Shown here: positions 49,986-59,107 of the stretch, in pieces
How the letters are laid out: each line of letters begins with the position of its first letter
Numbering within the stretch: position 1 is the first letter of the stretch
Assembly (NCBI RefSeq): GCF_000949865.1
Contig: NZ_JWJH01000002.1
Span: 186,001 to 250,000, forward strand
DNA length: 64,000 bases
Source: Rhizobium nepotum 39/7
GTDB lineage: Bacteria; Pseudomonadota; Alphaproteobacteria; Rhizobiales; Rhizobiaceae
Direction: 5' to 3'
Translations under genes and position numbers: made by a program
The notes under the pieces: model-generated
Told to the model about the DNA's origin: nothing
Database searches by the model: none
The model's input: only the letters and a program-made list of their open reading frames with translations

Positions 49986-51395
49986 TCAGCGACCGTTCTC
50001 GGGAAAGACCATCGAAACGGTCAGTCCCGGGCGGGCGGCGTTCGATGCGTCGGTGTCCGACAGCACGAGCGATCCGCCGTGCAGTTCCATTACGGCTTCC
50101 ACCAGGGATAAGCCAAGTCCCGTGCCGGGTTTCGAGCGGCTTTCATCCAGCCGCACGAAACGTTTCAGCACCTCGCCGCGTTTATCGGCGGGGATGCCGG
50201 GGCCATTGTCGGCGACGGAAAGCACGATGGCGTCCGGCTGCCTTGCCAGACGCACGACGAGTTTTTTTTCGCCTTCGCCCTCGCAGGCATATTTCATGGC
50301 GTTGTCGATGAGGTTCGAAAGCGCCTGGCCGATCAGTTCCCGGTTGCCCTGTACCGAAAGGCCCGGTTCGATCTCGGCCTCCAGTGCCAACCCGGCATCT
50401 TCGGCCACCGGTTCGTAAAGCTCGGCGCTGTCGGCGGCGATCGCCGACATATCCACATCGGTCATCTCGGCGGCAATCGAGCCTGCCTCGACGCGGGAAA
50501 TCATCAATAGGGCATTGAAGGTACGGATAAGCTGGTCGGATTCGGCGATGATGCCTTCGAGCGCCGCGCGCCGTTTCGTCTCGTCATTATCGTCCAGTGC
50601 TGCGGCGGCCTTGTTGCGCAGCCGGGTCAACGGCGTTTTCAAGTCATGGGCGATATTGTCGGAGACCTGCCGCAAGCCCTCGTTCAGCTTCTCGATACGG
50701 CCGAGCATGGCATTGAGCGAGCCGGATAACCTGTCGAATTCGTCGCCGGAGCGGCCCTGCGGCAGGCGCTGCGAAAGATCGCCGGCCATGATTTTCTTTG
50801 TCGCCGCCGACATGCGGTCGATGCGTTTGAGGGCATTGCGGCCAATGCCGAACCAGATCAGCAGCGCACCGGCACTCATGATGGCGAGCGCCACCATCAG
50901 CGCGTTGCGCACCAGCGCCCGGAACTTGGTCGGCTCGCCGAGATCGCGGCCGATCAGGATACGCAGGCCGTTGTCCAGCATGAAGACATTGGCGGTCGCC
51001 ATATGCTGCACGCTGTCGCCGCTTTCGGAATAACGCTCGTAGCGGAAGGGGAAACCCGTCCAGCCCTCCTTGTCGAACACGCCAGGCTGCACGGAAGCGA
51101 CATTGCCGGCAAGGATTTCGCCATTCGGGCCGGCGATGATGTAAAGGCTCGCCCCCGGCTGGCGGGCGCGGCGCTCCATCATCCGCAGAAGCGGGTTGAT
51201 GCCGCCGCGATTATAGATGCGCTGCACGTCCGACACTTCCTGCAGCACCGCATCACGCGTCTGCTGGTTCAGCAGCCGTTCGGAAAGGGCGGTGACATAA
51301 AAGACCAGAAAGGCGGCGCAGAGCGCAAATAGCAGGATATACAGCGCCGAAAGGCGCACCGCTGTCGACCGGAACAATATTCTGAGGCGGGCCAT
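49986..51395 (-). CDS. sensor histidine kinase of a DegP-linked two-component system
   Basis: 469 residues from the ATG at 51395; a TTG at 51404 directly after the regulator's stop is the alternative. Membrane helices near residues 15-35 and 165-185 frame a periplasmic sensor of about 130 residues. A HAMP segment (GRNALKRIDRMSAATKKIMA) leads to the kinase core: NIAHDLKTPLTRLRNKAAAA with the phospho-His, NLIDNAMKYACEGEG, VADNGPGIPADKRGE and GTGLGLSLVEAVMELHGG. Overlapping or abutting the regulator, it forms one operon with it. Likely senses envelope state. Confidence 0.93.
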   Translation of the reverse strand: MARLRILFRSTAVRLSALYILLFALCAAFLVFYVTALSERLLNQQTRDAVLQEVSDVQRIYNRGGINPLLRMMERRARQPGASLYIIAGPNGEILAGNVASVQPGVFDKEGWTGFPFRYERYSESGDSVQHMATANVFMLDNGLRILIGRDLGEPTKFRALVRNALMVALAIMSAGALLIWFGIGRNALKRIDRMSAATKKIMAGDLSQRLPQGRSGDEFDRLSGSLNAMLGRIEKLNEGLRQVSDNIAHDLKTPLTRLRNKAAAALDDNDETKRRAALEGIIAESDQLIRTFNALLMISRVEAGSIAAEMTDVDMSAIAADSAELYEPVAEDAGLALEAEIEPGLSVQGNRELIGQALSNLIDNAMKYACEGEGEKKLVVRLARQPDAIVLSVADNGPGIPADKRGEVLKRFVRLDESRSKPGTGLGLSLVEAVMELHGGSLVLSDTDASNAARPGLTVSMVFPENGR

Positions 51396-51404
51396 TTTCG
51401 CCAA

Positions 51405-52163
51405 TCAGCCCTCGTCCTTCATCATGTAGCCCGCGCCGCGAATGGTCTTCAAAAGCGGCTTGTCGAAGTCCTTCTCGATCTTCGAGCGGAGGCGGGACAC
51501 GTGGACGTCAATCACATTGGTCTGAGGGTCGAAATGATAATCCCAGACGTTTTCCAGAAGCATGGTGCGCGTCACCACCTGGCCGGCATTCTTCATGAGA
51601 TATTCCAGCAGGCGGAATTCACGCGGCTGCAACAGGATTTCCTTGCCGCCGCGACGGACATCGTGCGACAGCCGGTCGAGTTCGAGATCGCCAACCCGGT
51701 AGATCATATCCTGCTCGGGCTTGCCCTTGCGGCGGCCGAGCACTTCGATGCGGGCGAGCAGTTCGGAAAAGGCATAGGGTTTCGGCAGATAATCATCGCC
51801 GCCGGCGCGCAGGCCCGTCACGCGGTCATCCACCTGCCCCAGCGCGGAAAGAATAAGGACCGGCGTCTCGATGCCGCGCCGGCGCAGCTCGCTGATGACA
51901 GAAAGCCCGTCGCGGCGCGGCAGCATGCGGTCGATCACCATTACGTCATAGGAATTCTCGCAGCCCATGAACAGGCCGCTTTCACCATCGCTCGCGTGGT
52001 CGGCGACGATACCAACCTCCCGGAACGCCTTGGTCATATAGGCCGCAGCCTCGAGATCGTCTTCAATAACAAGAATCTTCATGTGCGGGACCATAGCGCC
52101 CTCGCCCTTTTCCGCACAACCGGAAACAGATGCGACAGACATTTCCTGAACCTTGTTTTCCAT
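51405..52163 (-). CDS. OmpR-family response regulator with an N-terminal extension
   Basis: 252 residues if started at 52163, where GGAGGAAATCTC gives an excellent ribosome site, or 225 from the usual MKILVIEDD at 52082. The receiver has MKILVIEDDLEAAAYM, VMVIDRMLPRRDG with the phospho-Asp, and VDDRVTGLRAGGDDYLPKPYA with the Lys. The C-terminal winged helix has EFRLLEYLMKNAGQVVTRTM and NVIDVHVSRLRSKIEKDF. The 27 extra residues (MENKVQEMSVASVSGCAEKG ...) are unusual for OmpR proteins. Degp lies 302 bases upstream on the same strand; the pair probably controls envelope genes. Confidence 0.92.
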   Translation of the reverse strand: MENKVQEMSVASVSGCAEKGEGAMVPHMKILVIEDDLEAAAYMTKAFREVGIVADHASDGESGLFMGCENSYDVMVIDRMLPRRDGLSVISELRRRGIETPVLILSALGQVDDRVTGLRAGGDDYLPKPYAFSELLARIEVLGRRKGKPEQDMIYRVGDLELDRLSHDVRRGGKEILLQPREFRLLEYLMKNAGQVVTRTMLLENVWDYHFDPQTNVIDVHVSRLRSKIEKDFDKPLLKTIRGAGYMMKDEG

Positions 52164-52249
52164 GAGATTTCCTCCGAAGTCCTGATCTCTAGCGTCTCCC
52201 GGCCTTGAGACGGGGCGATTGCATATGGACGGGTGGTTTTCGCTTGTTT

Positions 52250-52367
52250 CTTCTCCCCGCCGGGGAGAAGGTCGCGGCAGCGGGATGAGGGGGCGACGTT
52301 AGCGATAGACCGAGGGGTTGCCCCCTCATCTGCCCCTTTGGGGCATCTTCTCCCCGGCGGGGAGAAG
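52250..52367. repeat. nested palindrome between degP and the response regulator, family D
   Basis: CTTCTCCCCGCCGGGGAGAAG-type palindromes at 52250-52270 and 52347-52367 bracket an inner pair GATGAGGGGGC (52284-52294) / GCCCCCTCATC (52320-52330) and a small TGCCCCTTTGGGGCA hairpin. The whole forms a clover-like structure. It lies in the 302-base gap 52164-52465; the rest of the gap shows no gene. Confidence 0.8.
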
Positions 52368-52465
52368 AAATGGCCGGCAACGCCCTGCCATACTCAACCG
52401 CCCCATCTCAAGAGCGGGATACGATGCCGGCCTCGCAAGAGAAACCGGCATCGCATTTCACATTC

Positions 52466-54019
52466 TTAGCTCTGGTCGATATCGAGAGCGACAAAGCGGC
52501 TGCCATTGTCCGTCTGGATTTGGAACAGCGCCTTGGAGCGTCCGTCCTTCTTGGCCTGTTCGAGAATTTTCTCGATCTCGGCGGCGGAAGCCACCTGCTG
52601 GTTGTTGACGGAGGTAATCTTTTCACCCGTCTTCAGGCCACGGGCAGCAGCGTCACTGTCCGGGTCGACGTCGGTGATGGCAAGGCCGTTGCCGTCATCG
52701 GCGGGAGAAACCGTCAGGCCGAGGCTGGACAGCACCTTCTCGCTGGAAGACTGGCTGCCGCTGTCGTTGTTCTGGCCCGGCGTCGCCTTGGAGGCGTCGT
52801 CGCTTGCGAGATCCCCGAGCGTTACCGTCACCGACTGCGATTTGCCGCCGCGCCAGAGCGAGATTTCAACCTTGGCATTGGGGGCCATGCCGCCGATGCG
52901 GCGCGACAGATCGCGGGCATCCTTGACAGGCTCGCCGTTGACGGCGGTGATGATGTCACCCTGCTTGATACCGGCCTTGTCGCCCGGCGAGCCGGACTGC
53001 GGCGAGACGACGAGCGCACCGCTCGCTTCGGCAAGACCGAGCGATTCGGCAATGTCCTTGCTGACGGGCTGGATCTGCACGCCGAGCCAGCCGCGTTCGA
53101 CCTTGCCGTCCTTCTGCAGGTCGGCGATCACGTCCTTGGCCACCGATGCCGGAATGGCGAAGGCGATGCCGACATTGCCGCCGGAGGGCGAGAAGATCGC
53201 GGTGTTGATGCCGACCACTTCACCGTTGAGGTTGAAGGCGGGACCGCCGGAGTTACCGCGGTTCACGGCGGCGTCGATCTGAAGGTAATCGTCATAGGGG
53301 CCGGAGCCGATATCGCGGCCACGAGCCGAGATGATGCCGGAGGTAACCGTGCCGCCAAGGCCGAAGGGGTTGCCGACGGCGACGACCCAGTCACCGACGC
53401 GGATCTTGCTGTCATCGGCAAACTGCACATAGGTGAACTTGCGGTTCACATCGACCTTCAGCAGCGCCAGATCGGTGCGCGGATCGCGGCCGACGAGCTT
53501 TGCTTCGAGTTCGGTGCCGTCATTCATCACAACCGTGTAGGCGGAACCGTCATCGACCACGTGATTGTTGGTCACGACATAACCGTCTTCGGAGATGAAG
53601 AAACCGGACCCCTGAGCGACCGGGCGCAGCGGACCCTTGCCGTCACGATGGCGGTTCGGGCCACGGTCGGAGCGATCCTGGTTGGGGCCGCCGAATTCCT
53701 TGAAGAAGCGCTTCAGCGGATGGTCGTCCGGCAGCTGATCGAGACCACGGCCGCCGAAGTTGAAGGAGAAGTTGCTGGCGTCGTCGGAAGCGGGCTGCAC
53801 GTTCGACTGGACGCGAACGGAGACGACGGCGGGCGAAACCGCGTCGACCACATTGGCGAAGCTCGGAACCTGCGGCGCAGTCACTTCGACGGGTGCGGCA
53901 AACAAATGGGTGATCGGTGCGGCGATGCCGGTCGAAAGCATCAGCGCGGCAAGACCGCCAACGGTCGTCGCCTTCAGAACCGTCTTCAGCGAGGAACGTC
54001 CGTTTTGCGAGTGAGACAT
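52466..54019 (-). CDS. degP: periplasmic serine protease DegP (Do family)
   Basis: 517 residues; GAAGGTACACC precedes the ATG. After an N-terminal membrane/signal segment (residues 10-45) comes the trypsin-like domain: GYVVTNNHVVDDG with His, DPRTDLALLKV with Asp, and DAAVNRGNSGGPAFNLNGEV with Ser of the triad. Two PDZ domains follow (about 290-400 and 420-515: GWLGVQIQPVSKDIAESLGL; LGLTVSPADDGNGLAITDVD). It degrades or refolds damaged envelope proteins in the periplasm. It is upstream of a regulator/kinase pair on the same strand. Confidence 0.97.
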   Translation of the reverse strand: MSHSQNGRSSLKTVLKATTVGGLAALMLSTGIAAPITHLFAAPVEVTAPQVPSFANVVDAVSPAVVSVRVQSNVQPASDDASNFSFNFGGRGLDQLPDDHPLKRFFKEFGGPNQDRSDRGPNRHRDGKGPLRPVAQGSGFFISEDGYVVTNNHVVDDGSAYTVVMNDGTELEAKLVGRDPRTDLALLKVDVNRKFTYVQFADDSKIRVGDWVVAVGNPFGLGGTVTSGIISARGRDIGSGPYDDYLQIDAAVNRGNSGGPAFNLNGEVVGINTAIFSPSGGNVGIAFAIPASVAKDVIADLQKDGKVERGWLGVQIQPVSKDIAESLGLAEASGALVVSPQSGSPGDKAGIKQGDIITAVNGEPVKDARDLSRRIGGMAPNAKVEISLWRGGKSQSVTVTLGDLASDDASKATPGQNNDSGSQSSSEKVLSSLGLTVSPADDGNGLAITDVDPDSDAAARGLKTGEKITSVNNQQVASAAEIEKILEQAKKDGRSKALFQIQTDNGSRFVALDIDQS

Positions 54020-54174
54020 GGTGTACCTTCTTTCTTCATTCAGACTGGAGCCCGTTTTACCGGGGAGAAGCGGTGGATGAGAAAGATATAGGAGGTGACA
54101 CCTTACAGCGAAGTGTCTGACGAATGAAAAATCCGTAATGTTGAAAAAGAACCGAGGACAGACATGGAAATCGA

Positions 54175-54624
54175 TTATTTTTCAATGAGATTGCGAATTC
54201 GCTCTTCTTCGTCCGCGCTCAGCTTTTGCGGCCGCTCCTGCGTTGCCCGGCGGCGCGAAAAGATAAAGACGGCAAAAATTCCCGCAAGGGTGAGACCGAT
54301 GGGCGCGCCCCACAACAGCACGGTGCGAAGGCTGAGGCGCGGTTTCAGCAGCACGAACTCGCCGTAGCGCGACACGACGTAATCGATCACGGCCCCGTCA
54401 CTGTCGCCCTCAACCAGCCTGTCCCGCACCAGAACGCGCAGATCGCGTGCCAGCTCGGCATTGCTGTCGTCGATCGACTGGTTCTGACAGACCATGCAGC
54501 GCAGTTGCGAGGTGAGGTTCCTCGCCCGCTGTTCGAGCACAGGGTCCTTCAGCACCTCGTCGGGATTGAAGGCCGATGCGGGAAACGCGGCGAACAGAAG
54601 GGTGAGAAGAAGAGTTAGCCTCAC
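54175..54624 (-). CDS. ccmH: cytochrome c maturation protein CcmH
   Basis: 149 residues from a GTG at 54624, 5 bases after AGGGAGG; the GTG at 54627 is too close. Signal/membrane segment ([18 protein letters not shown]), then [20 protein letters not shown] with the CxxC that reduces apocytochrome c, and a C-terminal membrane helix ([20 protein letters not shown]). It works with CcmF/CcmI in attaching heme. The AGGGAGG sits in the tail of the mosaic repeat that lies between ccmF and ccmH. The much longer frame reaching 54918 runs through that repeat and ccmF. Confidence 0.92.
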   Translation of the reverse strand: MRLTLLLTLLFAAFPASAFNPDEVLKDPVLEQRARNLTSQLRCMVCQNQSIDDSNAELARDLRVLVRDRLVEGDSDGAVIDYVVSRYGEFVLLKPRLSLRTVLLWGAPIGLTLAGIFAVFIFSRRRATQERPQKLSADEEERIRNLIEK

Positions 54625-54630
54625 CACACC

Positions 54631-54750
54631 CTCCCTCATTCCTGTGCTCGTCACAGGAATCCAGCCAGCCCAAGTCCTTGGGCTGAAAGGAGTCTTTCGC
54701 CGCGCAGACGCGCGTCGACTGGATTCCTGTGACAGGCACAGGAATGAGGG
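54631..54750. repeat. intergenic mosaic palindromic element, family A copy 3
   Basis: Both ends are CATTCCTGTG...CACAGGAAT hairpins; the centre has AGCCCAAG / CTTGGGCT and the GCGC-AGAC-GCGC stem as in copy 1. It fills the 140-base gap between ccmF (stop at 54765) and ccmH (start at 54624), inside an operon. Confidence 0.85.
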
Positions 54751-54764
54751 TAGGAAGGCCGCAC

Positions 54765-56759
54765 TCATTCCGCCGCCTCCGGCATCGCGGCCGCTTTTAC
54801 CGGCTTCGCCTTGCGGTTCGGCGCGCCCACCCGCAATCGTCTGTCGGAGAGCGATATGAAGCCGCCTGCCATCATGAAGAGCGTGCCGCCCCAGATGCAG
54901 AGGATGAAGGGTTTCCACCAGATGCGCACCACCATGCCGCCATCGGCCATGGGATCGCCGAGCGAGACATAAAGCTGGCTGAGGCCGAAGGTCACGATGC
55001 CCGCTTCCGTCGTCGGCATGCGGCGTGCGGTGTAGAGCCGCTTGGAAGACCAGACGTCGGCCACCTCCACGCCCGCCTTGCGCACGGTGAAATGGCCGCG
55101 ATCCTCGGTGAAGTTCGGGCCGACGGCATGGCGAATGCCATCGAAGGTGAGGCTATAACCGCCCGCTTCCGCCACCATGCCCTGCTTCATTTCCAGAACC
55201 GTTTCGGTCTCGAAGGTGGTGACGGTGACGATGCCGAGCACGGTAATGCCAAGCCCCATATGGGCAAGCGCGGCACCGAAAGCCGAGCGCGGCAGGCCCT
55301 TGAGGCGGCGGAACGCAATGCCAAAGGCCAGCTTGCCGAAGTTGGCGCGATACCAGAGATCGGCGAACGCCCCGAAGATCAGCCAGAAGCCGGCGGCAAT
55401 GCCGAGTGCCGCCAGCACCGGACCACCGTTTTCCACATACCACAGCGTCAGCCCGGCAAGGGCTGCAACGGCCGCCGCCACATAAAGCCGCTGGAACGCC
55501 CCGAGAAGATCGCCGCGTTTCCAGGCCAGCATCGGCCCAAAGGGCGTGACGATCAGGATCGGGATCATCAGGAGGCCGAAGGTGAGGTTGAAGAACGGCG
55601 CACCGACCGAGATTTTTTCACCCGTCAGCGTTTCGAGAATGAGCGGGTAAAGCGTGCCGATCAGCACGGTCGCGGTCGATACCGTCAGGATCAGGTTATT
55701 GAGGACGAGCGCGCCTTCGCGCGAGATCGGCGCAAACAACCCGCCCACCTTCAATGTCGGCGCGCGCCACGCGAAGAGCGCAAAGGCTCCGCCGATGAAA
55801 AGCGTCAGAATGCAGAGGATGAAGATGCCACGGCTCGGATCGGTGGCGAAGGCGTGCACGGAGGTCAGAACGCCGGAGCGCACGAGGAAGGTGCCGAGCA
55901 GCGACAGCGAAAAGGTCATGATCGCCAGAAGCACGGTCCAGATTTTCAGCGCCTCGCGCTTTTCCATGACGAGCGCCGAATGCAGCAGCGCCGTGCCCGC
56001 AAGCCATGGCATGAACGAGGCGTTTTCCACCGGGTCCCAGAACCACCAGCCGCCCCAGCCGAGTTCGTAATAGGCCCAATAGGACCCCATGGAGATGCCC
56101 GCCGTCAGGAAGGTCCAGGCGGCAAGTGTCCACGGTCTTACCCAGCGCGCCCATGCCGCATCGATCCGGCCTTCCAGAAGTGCTGCAACGGCAAAGGAAA
56201 AACAGACGGAAAAGCCGACATAACCGAGATAGAGCAGCGGCGGATGGATGGCGAGACCGAAATCCTGAAGGATCGGGTTCAGGTCCTGCCCTTCGGCCGG
56301 CACCCGCTCCAGACGCATGAACGGATTGGAGGTAAGCATGATGAACAGCAGGAAGGCGACGGAAATCCATGCCTGCACGGAGAGTACATTGGCTTTGAGC
56401 GTTTCCGGCAGGTTGCGGCCAAAGACGGCGACGAGCATGCTGAAAAACACCAGGATCAACAGCCACAGCAGCATGGAGCCTTCGTGGTTGCCCCATACGC
56501 CGGTCAACTTGTAGAGCATCGGCATCAGCGAATGGGAGTTTTCCCAAACATTACGGACGGAGAAATCCGAGACGGCATAGGCCCGCGTCAACGCAGCGAA
56601 GGACAAGGCCACCAGCAGGAACATCACGATGGAGCCGATCGAGGCGATATCCATCAACGCGCGGTCGTTGCGGCGTGCACCGATCACCGGCAGCGTCGAG
56701 ACGATCAGCCCCACGGCGAGCGCCAGAACCAGAACATAGTGGCCGATCTCGTTGATCAT
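54765..56759 (-). CDS. ccmF: heme lyase subunit CcmF
   Basis: 664 residues from the ATG at 56759, overlapping the ccmE stop by ATGA. Fifteen or so membrane helices. The heme-handling WWD-type segment is in [20 protein letters not shown]; conserved His occur in [13 protein letters not shown] and [17 protein letters not shown] soluble periplasmic loop ([20 protein letters not shown]) and a C-terminal helix follow. CcmF reduces heme and, with CcmH/I, joins it to apocytochrome c. The frame to 56840 lies within ccmE coding sequence and is not used. Confidence 0.96.
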   Translation of the reverse strand: MINEIGHYVLVLALAVGLIVSTLPVIGARRNDRALMDIASIGSIVMFLLVALSFAALTRAYAVSDFSVRNVWENSHSLMPMLYKLTGVWGNHEGSMLLWLLILVFFSMLVAVFGRNLPETLKANVLSVQAWISVAFLLFIMLTSNPFMRLERVPAEGQDLNPILQDFGLAIHPPLLYLGYVGFSVCFSFAVAALLEGRIDAAWARWVRPWTLAAWTFLTAGISMGSYWAYYELGWGGWWFWDPVENASFMPWLAGTALLHSALVMEKREALKIWTVLLAIMTFSLSLLGTFLVRSGVLTSVHAFATDPSRGIFILCILTLFIGGAFALFAWRAPTLKVGGLFAPISREGALVLNNLILTVSTATVLIGTLYPLILETLTGEKISVGAPFFNLTFGLLMIPILIVTPFGPMLAWKRGDLLGAFQRLYVAAAVAALAGLTLWYVENGGPVLAALGIAAGFWLIFGAFADLWYRANFGKLAFGIAFRRLKGLPRSAFGAALAHMGLGITVLGIVTVTTFETETVLEMKQGMVAEAGGYSLTFDGIRHAVGPNFTEDRGHFTVRKAGVEVADVWSSKRLYTARRMPTTEAGIVTFGLSQLYVSLGDPMADGGMVVRIWWKPFILCIWGGTLFMMAGGFISLSDRRLRVGAPNRKAKPVKAAAMPEAAE

Positions 56760-57262
56760 CGCGTCGCTCCGGTCTTGTCGGCCGAAGCCCCGTCTGTGGA
56801 AGCACCGGAAGGCTGTCCGCCCCCCTCGGTTTGCTGCCACAGGCCCTTGTCCTTCAGCCTATCGGCCACTTCCTTCGGCATATAGTTCTCGTCGTGTTTG
56901 GCCAGAACGCTGTCAGCCACAAAACCGTGGGTCGCGGCATCGAAAACACCTTCCGTCACCACGCCCTGCCCCTCGCGGAAGAGATCGGGCAGGATGCCGG
57001 TATAGCTGACCGGTACGTTTGCTTCGCCGTCGGTCACGGTGAAGCTTACCGTGCGGCCCTCGCCGCGCTTGACGGAGCCTTCCGCCACCAGCCCGCCAAG
57101 GCGGATGCGGGTGCCGGGATTGACCGGCGTCTTCTCCAGATCGGCCGGCATGTAGAAATAGGCGATGGACTGGCCGAAGGCGAACATGACGAGCAACACC
57201 GCCGCAACGATGAAGCTCATGCCGCCCCCGATGATCGCCAGCCGTTTCTGTTTGCGGGTCAT
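56756..57262 (-). CDS. ccmE: heme chaperone CcmE
   Basis: 168 residues. An N-terminal membrane anchor ([29 protein letters not shown]) leads to a periplasmic OB-fold. The motif [20 protein letters not shown] holds the His that covalently binds heme and the following Tyr. The C-terminal tail is Gly/Ser/Ala-rich. It takes heme from CcmC and hands it to CcmF. Overlaps both ccmI (57259-57262) and ccmF (56756-56759) by ATGA, so it is translationally coupled to both. Confidence 0.97.
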   Translation of the reverse strand: MTRKQKRLAIIGGGMSFIVAAVLLVMFAFGQSIAYFYMPADLEKTPVNPGTRIRLGGLVAEGSVKRGEGRTVSFTVTDGEANVPVSYTGILPDLFREGQGVVTEGVFDAATHGFVADSVLAKHDENYMPKEVADRLKDKGLWQQTEGGGQPSGASTDGASADKTGATR

Positions 57263-58422
57263 TGCGTCACTCCCTGCGGCGCCGCATTCGGCGGAGCGCT
57301 CCCCCTGACCGGTCCGGCTGAAACGCCCAATTCCTTTGCCAGTGCCAGAAGCTGTCTGCCCTGCTCGCCCTCGGGCGGAAAAGCCTGCAGGCCGGCTCTC
57401 AATGCCGCACCCGCCTTCGCTTCGTTCTTCAAGACGGAATAGGCGCGCATGAGACGCATCCAGCCCTCGAAATCAGCGGGGTCTTCTTTCAGCTTGGCGT
57501 CGAGGCTCGCCACCATGCCCTCGATCATCGCCTGTCGGTCGGCGGGCGTCATGTCTTTCGCCGCCGCCACATCGTCTGCGGTCGGGCCGGGTGCTGTGGG
57601 CGCTGCCTTACCGCCGGTTCTGGCGATATGTTCGCGCACCAGCGGCAACCATGGCGCGCCGGTCGGCGCATCCGCCGCCAGGGCCGCAAAGGCCGCACGC
57701 GCTTCTTCGGCCTTGCCCGCCTGCTCCAGCGAAAGCGCCAGATAAAAACGGGCGCGCGGGTTGCCGGGCTTCAACCGTTCGGCCTCGGCAAAGGCCTTGC
57801 GCGCGGCTTCGATGACGATGCCGTCATTGCCCGCCACCAGCGTTTCGCCAAGTCCCGTCAGCCGTTCCGGATTTGGTCCGTCGAGCCGAAGCGCATTGCG
57901 ATAGGCAAGCTCGGCATCGCCAAGCCGCATTGTCTTGAAATAGATCGGCGCGAGAATATCCCAGCCAGCGCCGTCATCCGGGTTCTGCGCCAGATGCCTT
58001 TCGGCCCGGGCAACGAGAAGGTTCATGTCGTTGCCGGGGTTTTCGAGACGTGCTTCCAGCGGCATGTCCGGCACCTCCGGACTTCCCTTCCAGACGTAAA
58101 GACAGAGGCCGAGTGCCGGCAGCAGAACGGTGATCAGGGTTACGGCGAGATTGTGCCCAAGCGGCCGGGCGCTGCTTTCAGCACCTTGCCCGGCATCGGC
58201 GGCGGCAAGCAGCCGGCGGCCAATTTCGGCGCGGGCATATTCGGCCTCGGTTTCGCCGATCAGGCCGGCCGCGCGTTCACGGTCGAGTTCGGCGAGTTGG
58301 TCGCGATAGACGGCAACTTCGCCGTCGCGGCGCGTCTGCGACACCTCGGTCTTCCGCATCAGCGGGTACATCAGGACGATGGCGACAGCCGCCGTCAGTA
58401 TCGCAACGACAATCCAGAACAT
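57259..58422 (-). CDS. ccmI: cytochrome c biogenesis protein CcmI
   Basis: 387 residues from the ATG at 58422 ([20 protein letters not shown]); a TTG 9 bases earlier is the alternative. Two membrane helices in the first 115 residues with a cytoplasmic loop ([20 protein letters not shown]), then a periplasmic TPR region (residues about 140-270, [25 protein letters not shown]). It binds the C-terminal helix of apocytochrome c and presents it to the heme lyase. First gene of the ccm run, also called cycH in rhizobia. Confidence 0.93.
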   Translation of the reverse strand: MFWIVVAILTAAVAIVLMYPLMRKTEVSQTRRDGEVAVYRDQLAELDRERAAGLIGETEAEYARAEIGRRLLAAADAGQGAESSARPLGHNLAVTLITVLLPALGLCLYVWKGSPEVPDMPLEARLENPGNDMNLLVARAERHLAQNPDDGAGWDILAPIYFKTMRLGDAELAYRNALRLDGPNPERLTGLGETLVAGNDGIVIEAARKAFAEAERLKPGNPRARFYLALSLEQAGKAEEARAAFAALAADAPTGAPWLPLVREHIARTGGKAAPTAPGPTADDVAAAKDMTPADRQAMIEGMVASLDAKLKEDPADFEGWMRLMRAYSVLKNEAKAGAALRAGLQAFPPEGEQGRQLLALAKELGVSAGPVRGSAPPNAAPQGVTQ

Positions 58423-58568
58423 AAGGCTCAATTACTCGAATGCACGGCACATGGAAACACGAAGCACGGAGATGACGTGAATTTGAGACATCACGCCGCA
58501 CCGCCCGGCATGTTCCGGCTGCACCACGATGCCCCTTCCTGTCATTGTGGAAAGTCCGCGACGTTGAT

Positions 58569-59000
58569 TTACGTCAAAGGAGACCAGCTGCCATCGGCAT
58601 TGCGGCAGGCCGCACCCCGCACCCGGGTTTCCTTTTCATCGACAGTCAGGGTGTGGGAATATTGCCGGCAATTCTGGTTGCCGACCTGATAGGGCGCGTT
58701 GGCGACCACCTGCCCGCTGGCATCGTCGCCGGTCCATGAGACCGGCGTGCCGACCGGGGACGTTTCCAGCGCCTTATATTCCGCCTCGAGCGCCTTGGTC
58801 TGGTCGCCCCTGTCGAGTTGCACGCCGGTTCGCCCGACAATGCCGCCCTGCAGATTGGCAAGGAACGGTGTCGAAGGCTGCGCCGAGCGGCCAAACAGGC
58901 TGCCACCGCCCGCCGGGCGGGTGCCCGTGGTGGTGCAGGCGCTCAGCATCGAAACGCACAGGATCGAGAGAAGTGCCGGGCGTGACACCAGCGAACGCAT
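58569..59000 (-). CDS. surface-antigen-type lipoprotein
   Basis: 143 residues from the ATG at 59000. The signal ends in the lipobox LCVSMLSAC (Cys at about 22), giving a lipid-anchored outer-membrane or periplasmic protein. The C-terminal half ALEAEYKALETSPVGTPVSW, NAPYQVGNQNCRQYSHTLTV and RVRGAACRNADGSWSPL is the 17-kDa surface antigen family (RT0821/Lpp0805 type) with two Cys. Its function is unknown. It lies between feuQ and ccmI on the same strand with gaps over 100 bases on both sides. Confidence 0.82.
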   Translation of the reverse strand: MRSLVSRPALLSILCVSMLSACTTTGTRPAGGGSLFGRSAQPSTPFLANLQGGIVGRTGVQLDRGDQTKALEAEYKALETSPVGTPVSWTGDDASGQVVANAPYQVGNQNCRQYSHTLTVDEKETRVRGAACRNADGSWSPLT

Positions 59001-59107
59001 CGTCACGGAGCGACAACCATCATACACGTCAACCAAACCCTGTCCTCTTTCCGCTACCGCATTGCACCTAATATACCGGCATTGAATTTCTTGCCTTTTT
59101 TCGTGGC

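Noticed and set aside
52370..54091. 573-codon open frame on the plus strand across degP
   Set aside because: Antisense shadow of degP; no ribosome site and no recognisable domain.
54625..54918. Longer CcmH reaching 54918
   Set aside because: It would be translated from the mosaic repeat and the 3' end of ccmF and would bury the signal peptide.
54729..56885. 718-codon open frame on the plus strand across ccmF
   Set aside because: Antisense shadow of ccmF; low-complexity, His/Arg/Gln-rich product without motifs, while ccmF has all its conserved residues.
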